Position numbers and translations under genes: made by a program. 64,000 nucleotides of DNA from positions 62,001 through 126,000 of the forward strand of contig JAIKYE010000090.1 in assembly GCA_024683455.1 (NCBI GenBank). Reading direction: 5' to 3'. Positions within the stretch are counted from its first letter, which is position 1. Each line of letters starts with the position of its first letter. The notes beneath the pieces were generated by a model. It was not told the origin of the DNA. It saw nothing but the letters and a program-made list of their open reading frames with translations, and did not search any database. Positions 58,475 to 64,000 of this stretch are shown in pieces. This stretch comes from Bacteroidaceae bacterium (lineage in GTDB: Bacteria; Bacteroidota; Bacteroidia; Bacteroidales; Bacteroidaceae).

Positions 58475-59701
58475 ATGGTAAGAAGGCAGTTTATTTTTTT
58501 TATACTTTATATTATATGTCTGCTGACTGGTTATGCACAGCAATCTGACGAACGTACCATTGCCGATTTTCGACAGATGGGTATACCTTTTTATGAGGGA
58601 AATGAGGTAAAACTGCTGACCACTGGCCCGCTCAAGTTCCAAGATATGTTTGCTGAGATAGAGCGTGCTCAGCGTTTTGTTCATCTGGATTATTTCAAGT
58701 TTCAGGAGGATAGTATATGCAGGGTTCTCTTTAACATTCTAAAGAGGAAAGCGCGCCAAGGGGTAAAAGTTAGAATCGTGTATGATGGTTTTGGAAACAA
58801 ATGTAGCCATCAGCCGCTTTCTAAACGTTTCCTCTCAGAGGTTAGAGATGCCGGAATAGAGATAGAGGCGTTTGACAAATTCCGTTTCCCTTGGATAAAT
58901 CACTTTTTTCACCGTGACCATCATAAGATAGCCATTATAGATGGAAGTATCTGTTATACGGGTGGCATGAATGTCGCCGATTATTATCTGCATGGCAAGC
59001 CTAAGGTTGGAAGATGGCGTGATATGCATATACGTTTGCATGGCCCTGTAGTTGATGGTTACGAGCAGATTTTTGAACGTATGTGGTATGTTGTTACTGG
59101 TGAATTCCTACAACCTGGCTCGTATGATGGTTCGGACATAAGCCAGGATAAAGTGTTGGTAGGATTGGCAGATAGGATTCCGCGTCTTTCGCCTGATATG
59201 ATGCGCAAGACTTATTGTGCGGCTATCAATAACGCACAACATTTGATTCAGATAGTAAATCCATACCCTTGCCTGGGTAATCCCATTCGTAGGGCGTTGA
59301 ATGATGCTTTGGCGCGTGGTGTGAAAGTTCAGCTTATGGTTTCGGAGAAAACGGACGGACAGGCTAACGCTGATGTTACGGGAGTTGAGATGAAGAAACT
59401 GATGAAACGAGGTGCCGAGGTGTACTATTATCAAGGTGGTTTCCACCATAGCAAAATAATGATGATAGATGGCCTGTTCTGTACTGTAGGAACAACAAAT
59501 TTGGATGCCCGTTCGCTGAAATATGACTATGAGGTGAATTCTTTTGTTTTCAGCCCCAAAACTACGGAAGAGTTACAAGAAATCTTTCGAAAAGATGTAG
59601 GGCAATGCTATTTGCTGACGCCTGATACATGGAGAGAACTTTTCCCCGCAGGCCGACGGATAAGAGCCAGCATATATATGTCTATCAAGGGATTGCTTTA
59701 A
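58475..59701 (+). CDS. Phospholipase D / cardiolipin synthase-like protein with signal peptide
   Basis: Two HKD motifs: HHKIAIIDGSICYTGGMN and HHSKIMMIDGLFCTVGTTNLD; N-terminal IFFILYIICLLTGYAQQ. Confidence 0.88.
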   Translation: MVRRQFIFFILYIICLLTGYAQQSDERTIADFRQMGIPFYEGNEVKLLTTGPLKFQDMFAEIERAQRFVHLDYFKFQEDSICRVLFNILKRKARQGVKVRIVYDGFGNKCSHQPLSKRFLSEVRDAGIEIEAFDKFRFPWINHFFHRDHHKIAIIDGSICYTGGMNVADYYLHGKPKVGRWRDMHIRLHGPVVDGYEQIFERMWYVVTGEFLQPGSYDGSDISQDKVLVGLADRIPRLSPDMMRKTYCAAINNAQHLIQIVNPYPCLGNPIRRALNDALARGVKVQLMVSEKTDGQANADVTGVEMKKLMKRGAEVYYYQGGFHHSKIMMIDGLFCTVGTTNLDARSLKYDYEVNSFVFSPKTTEELQEIFRKDVGQCYLLTPDTWRELFPAGRRIRASIYMSIKGLL

Positions 59702-61782
59702 TCCTGAGAGGTCGTGATTTGGAGCATTATCATGTCGTACATCAGGTGATAATCGGATGCGCTTATGCCCATTTCCTCTAGTTCTTTCTCGTCGTCTAAA
59801 AAAAGAGTCTCTATATTTATTGCATCTTCATCTTTGTATAGACGCGGGAATTCATTGAAGAATTTTTTGTAGTACTCCAGTGCCTTGTTCCAATCTCCCT
59901 GGACAAAGTAGATATGACCTGCGTTCTTGTATTGTACCTCTTTGTATATTACGTTGGGAACCTCAAGTATTGCTAAGCAATAGCGTAGTGCTACATCGAA
60001 CTTTTTTAGGTGAAATGCGCATTTCTCTATACCTTGCATATATCTAGGATTGTCTGACTTAAGATAATCAAGCTTGAAGAAGTAGGAGAGAGCCTCTTCA
60101 TAGCGTTTTAGTTTCATAAGGGTAGATGCTGCATTATCTGTATATTGCATCTCGTCGGGATACATCTCCAATAGTTTCATTGTGTATTGGAGTTCTTTTT
60201 CATGCTTACCCAGATGTTTGTAACATTGCTGCATTTTTTGCAGTGCTTCTTTGTCATTGGGCTCCAAAAAGAGAATTTGCGTTAATGGATCTATGGTCTG
60301 AGCATATTGTTCGAGCTTAATCAGACAATCCGTCTTCTTCTCCAACATATAATAGTCATAACCCTCCTTTTGTCCTATGGAGTCAATCCATTGGACAGTA
60401 TCGTTATAGAATTCAGAGGATATCATGGCCTGAATGAGACGATGATATTCTTTCTCCGAGAACTGAATCTGGTAGACTGGATTCTCCCAAAAGCAGTATT
60501 TCCATGAGAAGGGATTGTCGATTTGGTTCTTAATTGGTGAGTAGGTAAATATGCGGTACAGGTTCTGCATAGTAATCTTATAGTGATTGACCTGAATATA
60601 TATTTCTCCGTCAGTTGCCTGTTCTATCTCTTGAAATCCTTTTGTCATGATGTCAAGGAAACTGTTTTTGAGGCTTGATTTGGCTACATAACTGTACATG
60701 GCATATCGGTCTATGTCACACTCGTTAGGAACATCGAGCATCTTATAAGAATCTGCTTTGAAGTTGCCGTCCTTATCTATAAGAAGGTCCTGTATAGCAG
60801 GAGAAGTAATCTCAAATGGTACCCACCAATGAGATATGTTATCTCGCAAAAAGTCCGATCTGCTCCATAAGGACATACGATTGCCGAGGTTTACGTCTAA
60901 ACCGCCAGCAATCATTTTTTGAAGATGCTTCATCTTCTTTTCCATTAGTTGGTTCATCTCTTCCTGCGACATGGAAAGAGAGAACGATGTAATCATGCTC
61001 TCCTCTTCTTTTAAGGCTAAGAGAGTCTGATGCATAATCATCTTTTCAGTTAGAACTTCAAAGAAATGCGATTTAATGGGCTTTTCCTGATAACGTTTAC
61101 ATAAATCGGGGTAATGGGTAATCTCTAACTTATATTTTTCTGCCAGAAATATGAGTGCCGTTATGGAGAGGGCATTTAGTTTTTCGTTCTCGTTCTCGGT
61201 AAAGAAAAACAGCAAAGAGAGTTTCTCTACGTCGAAATACTCCCAGAGGGATAGAAAAACAGCTCCAACAAGATGGGTCTGTATATTATTTGTTTGACGG
61301 CTGAGGAACTCGTACCATTGAGCAGTTTGCTTCTGCGTCCATAGAGGAGATGTCCAGATGAGTAAGAAGAGATGGTCCTGAATGAGCATCTGTTCGTCTG
61401 GTTCAAGGTTGCTACCCCATTTCTTCAACAACTCTTGTTCGGGTTCTGTGCCATACAGGTTTTGCAGTTCATGATAAGATTTTGAGTATTTCTGATTGTC
61501 TTCTTGCAAGCGTATATTGCGATGTGCTGCCATCAGAACAGCCAGTGCCTTCTGACTTATCTTCTCCTGTGTCTGACCTCGTTTTTCATCTTTTCCGCCG
61601 TTAGCAAGAAATGATAACATACTATGGTAATTTTTCATAATTTCCTCAACCTGAGAGATTATCTGATTGTTGGGACAATATCGTGCAATCGTCTTCAGTT
61701 GAATTAAACCTGAACCTATGGCAAGAACAGACAGTTCTTTTCTACAAGACTCAGTTATGTTGTTGAGTGTTGCGTTATCCAT
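59698..61782 (-). CDS. Tetratricopeptide repeat protein (694 aa)
   Basis: C-terminal TPRs (QILFLEPNDKEALQKMQQCYKHLGKHEKELQYTMKLLEMYPDEMQYTDNAASTLMKLKRYEEALSYFFKLDYL; GDWNKALEYYKKFFNEFP); N-terminal ~450 aa unassigned. Confidence 0.8.
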   Translation of the reverse strand: MDNATLNNITESCRKELSVLAIGSGLIQLKTIARYCPNNQIISQVEEIMKNYHSMLSFLANGGKDEKRGQTQEKISQKALAVLMAAHRNIRLQEDNQKYSKSYHELQNLYGTEPEQELLKKWGSNLEPDEQMLIQDHLFLLIWTSPLWTQKQTAQWYEFLSRQTNNIQTHLVGAVFLSLWEYFDVEKLSLLFFFTENENEKLNALSITALIFLAEKYKLEITHYPDLCKRYQEKPIKSHFFEVLTEKMIMHQTLLALKEEESMITSFSLSMSQEEMNQLMEKKMKHLQKMIAGGLDVNLGNRMSLWSRSDFLRDNISHWWVPFEITSPAIQDLLIDKDGNFKADSYKMLDVPNECDIDRYAMYSYVAKSSLKNSFLDIMTKGFQEIEQATDGEIYIQVNHYKITMQNLYRIFTYSPIKNQIDNPFSWKYCFWENPVYQIQFSEKEYHRLIQAMISSEFYNDTVQWIDSIGQKEGYDYYMLEKKTDCLIKLEQYAQTIDPLTQILFLEPNDKEALQKMQQCYKHLGKHEKELQYTMKLLEMYPDEMQYTDNAASTLMKLKRYEEALSYFFKLDYLKSDNPRYMQGIEKCAFHLKKFDVALRYCLAILEVPNVIYKEVQYKNAGHIYFVQGDWNKALEYYKKFFNEFPRLYKDEDAINIETLFLDDEKELEEMGISASDYHLMYDMIMLQITTSQD

Positions 61783-61787
61783 TTACG

Positions 61788-62747
61788 TTATTTTGCGATT
61801 GTGGTTTTGATGAATGTGTCAGAGGTGAAGTTCTTGGGGAGCGCTCCACGACCGGTGAGCCAGTTGGCGGCTTCATCAACATCTTTTTTCTTAGGAAGGG
61901 TTGGTTGTTTGATGGGGATTATGTTGAGAGAATCTACAATGGATTCTGGTATCTCATATTCTTTTACCAATATGGAACGAAGCGAGTCAGCATAAAGCCC
62001 TTTGTTGATGTTTTCGACTGCAGCTTTGTAAACAGATATGAATTTGCGGGCTTGCCCTTTCTTCCTTTTGTCTTTCGTCAAGCTATCGGCAATTACCCAA
62101 ACTGCCAGTTGGATGGATTCATCCTTTGTTTTCATAAGTTTCTTGTTGCCCTCCAATATGGCCCAAGATGCGTAGGGCTCCTCCAGCATGGCACCTTCAA
62201 GCAGACCTGTACACAGCATCTTACCACGTAGCCTAACGTCATTGATTTGTGGCCTGTAAATGCTGTCAGGACTAATTTTGGCACTGTCAAGCATCTTGTC
62301 GCACCAATAGTCGGTGGCGCAAAGACGGCAAATGGCAATCATTTTTTCGCTCATCTGCTTGGCCTTGCTGATTCGCTTTCCTTTGGGAGCGACCAAGGTT
62401 ATAGGTTCGTCAACAGCTAAGAAGGATGATAAATGTGTGGAGTCTGAAAGTCTTATAGCTCGGATTATATCGGTATATGCTATGTCTGCATGTCCTTTGG
62501 TTATTGCGGTGTCAATATCCATCTGCGCAGAATAGCGGAGTAACCTTATATCCAAATCCATGGAGTCTGTAAGTCCTGTCTTTTGGGCATAATATATGGG
62601 CAGACAACCTAATGTAGGCATTATCGCTACGTGAAGTGCAAGGCTATCTGCCAGTTTGTCATCTTGAACAGAAAGCATGGCCTCCTGTTTATGAGCACAG
62701 GAGGCCAGCATTATAATAGACGTTAAGAATGAAATGAAATGCTTCAT
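61788..62747 (-). CDS. Lipoprotein resembling an NMT1/THI5-type ABC solute-binding protein
   Basis: Lipobox IIMLASCAHK; HVAIMPTLGCLPIYYAQKTGLTDSMDLDIRLLRYSAQMDIDTAITKGHADIAYTDIIRAI. Confidence 0.7.
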   Translation of the reverse strand: MKHFISFLTSIIMLASCAHKQEAMLSVQDDKLADSLALHVAIMPTLGCLPIYYAQKTGLTDSMDLDIRLLRYSAQMDIDTAITKGHADIAYTDIIRAIRLSDSTHLSSFLAVDEPITLVAPKGKRISKAKQMSEKMIAICRLCATDYWCDKMLDSAKISPDSIYRPQINDVRLRGKMLCTGLLEGAMLEEPYASWAILEGNKKLMKTKDESIQLAVWVIADSLTKDKRKKGQARKFISVYKAAVENINKGLYADSLRSILVKEYEIPESIVDSLNIIPIKQPTLPKKKDVDEAANWLTGRGALPKNFTSDTFIKTTIAK

Positions 62748-62775
62748 TCTTTAATAACTTACATGAAATGTTGTA

Positions 62776-64000
62776 TTAACCTTTAATAGCAGCTACGCCG
62801 GGAAGAACCTTACCCTCGATAGCTTCAAGCAGTGCGCCACCGCCTGTAGAGATGTAAGAAACCTTGTCGGTCAAACCAAACTTGGTGCAGCAAGCAACAG
62901 AGTCACCACCACCAATGAGAGAGAATGCACCCTCAGCAGTAGCCTCGGCAACAGCATCACCTACAGCACGTGAACCAGCGCAGAAGTCATCGCACTCGAA
63001 GCATCCAGCAGGACCGTTCCAAAGAATAGTCTTGGCGCCCTTGATAGCAGCAGCAAACTTAGCGCGGCTGATAGGACCTGCATCCAGACCCTCGAACTCT
63101 GCGGGAATCTCAGTTGACTTGAATGTTTCAATCTTAGCACCTGGTTTAACTGAGAATGTAGAGAAATCATAGTCTGTGCAGCATACGCTATCTTCACCAA
63201 GGATAAGCTCAACACCATTCTCCTTAGCCATCTTCTCAACGTTCAGGGCTACGTCTAATTTGTCGAGCTCAACAATAGACTGACCAATCTCGCCACCGTG
63301 AGCCTTAGAGAATGTATATGTCATACCACCGCAGAGAATCAATTTGTCAACCTTGCCTAACAGGTTCTCGATAATACCAATCTTAGATGATACTTTAGAA
63401 CCACCCATGATAGCAACGAAGGGACGCTTGATGTTAGAAAGAACGTTGTCAACGGCCTGTACTTCCTTCTCCATGAGGTAACCTAACATCTTGTTGTCTG
63501 CGTCAAAGTAATCTGCAATAACAGCTGTAGATGCATGCTTGCGGTGTGCTGTACCGAAAGCATCCATTACGTAGCAGTCTGCATAGCTGGCAAGAGTCTT
63601 GGCGAAGTCTTTCTGACGGCCCTTCATCTCTTCCTTGGCAGCCTTGTAAGCAGGATCTTCCTTGTCGATACCTACGGGCTTACCTTCTTCCTCGGGATAG
63701 TAACGCAGGTTCTCCAGCAAAAGCACCTCACCCATTTTCAGGTTGGCTGCAGCATCTGCGGCTTTGGCGCAATCTGGAGCAAATTTAACTTCGGGAACAC
63801 CAAGAGCCTTGGCAACAGCATCCTTAATCTGGCCCAGAGAAAGCTCAGGCTTAACCTTGCCCTTGGGCTTACCCATGTGGCTCATGATGATAAGTGCACC
63901 ACCACCTTCGAGAATATGCTTAAGTGTAGGAACTGCACCGCGGATACGGGTATCATCTGTAATAACTCCCTCTTTCAAGGGTACATTGAAATCAACACGA
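62776..64000 (-). CDS. pgk: Phosphoglycerate kinase, N-terminus beyond window end
   Basis: Reading continues past the ORF-track start: [73 protein letters not shown]. Confidence 0.98.
   Translation of the reverse strand, partial: RVDFNVPLKEGVITDDTRIRGAVPTLKHILEGGGALIIMSHMGKPKGKVKPELSLGQIKDAVAKALGVPEVKFAPDCAKAADAAANLKMGEVLLLENLRYYPEEEGKPVGIDKEDPAYKAAKEEMKGRQKDFAKTLASYADCYVMDAFGTAHRKHASTAVIADYFDADNKMLGYLMEKEVQAVDNVLSNIKRPFVAIMGGSKVSSKIGIIENLLGKVDKLILCGGMTYTFSKAHGGEIGQSIVELDKLDVALNVEKMAKENGVELILGEDSVCCTDYDFSTFSVKPGAKIETFKSTEIPAEFEGLDAGPISRAKFAAAIKGAKTILWNGPAGCFECDDFCAGSRAVGDAVAEATAEGAFSLIGGGDSVACCTKFGLTDKVSYISTGGGALLEAIEGKVLPGVAAIKG

Overview
Chromosomal window from a Bacteroidetes genome, probably Prevotellaceae-like. 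The evidence is repeated TAnnTTTG -7 promoter elements, a serine palmitoyltransferase, a CotH protein with a T9SS-like tail, a putative porin and a MacAB cluster with a LytTR gene. Most of it is ordinary core genome: mutY, ssb, gldE, a complete trpBEGDCFA operon, nhaD, a dbpA-like helicase, spt plus a lipid kinase, a long RelA-type RSH, DUF4301-fhs-flippase, tRNA-Cys and tRNA-Pro, serC-serA-DUF1015, an HU/SPOR-FHA cluster, pepD-rlmH-nadC, a TolC/MacAB efflux operon, ribE, ligA, dapA, GH16, a PLD-family enzyme and pgk. I saw no CRISPR array, transposase, prophage or obvious defence island. The observations most worth following up are: (i) an unannotated, promoter-driven, structured intergenic region at 20048-20314 (candidate ncRNA); (ii) a membrane protein joining an HU-like DNA-binding domain to a SPOR domain, next to an FHA/zinc-ribbon gene; (iii) an RSH enzyme with destroyed hydrolase motifs but a basic (RMRD) synthetase motif; (iv) a DUF4301 protein carrying nucleotidyltransferase-like motifs, apparently in an operon with fhs and a flippase; (v) degenerate heptanucleotide repeats in several intergenic spots that also invade coding sequence (trpF, nadC 3' end, C69 signal peptide); (vi) three 22-bp tandem GTTAAC repeats upstream of a GH16 gene; (vii) overlapping opposed promoters on a palindrome at ~35074-35119. 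All functional calls come from reading the sequence and recalling family motifs; no database search was run.
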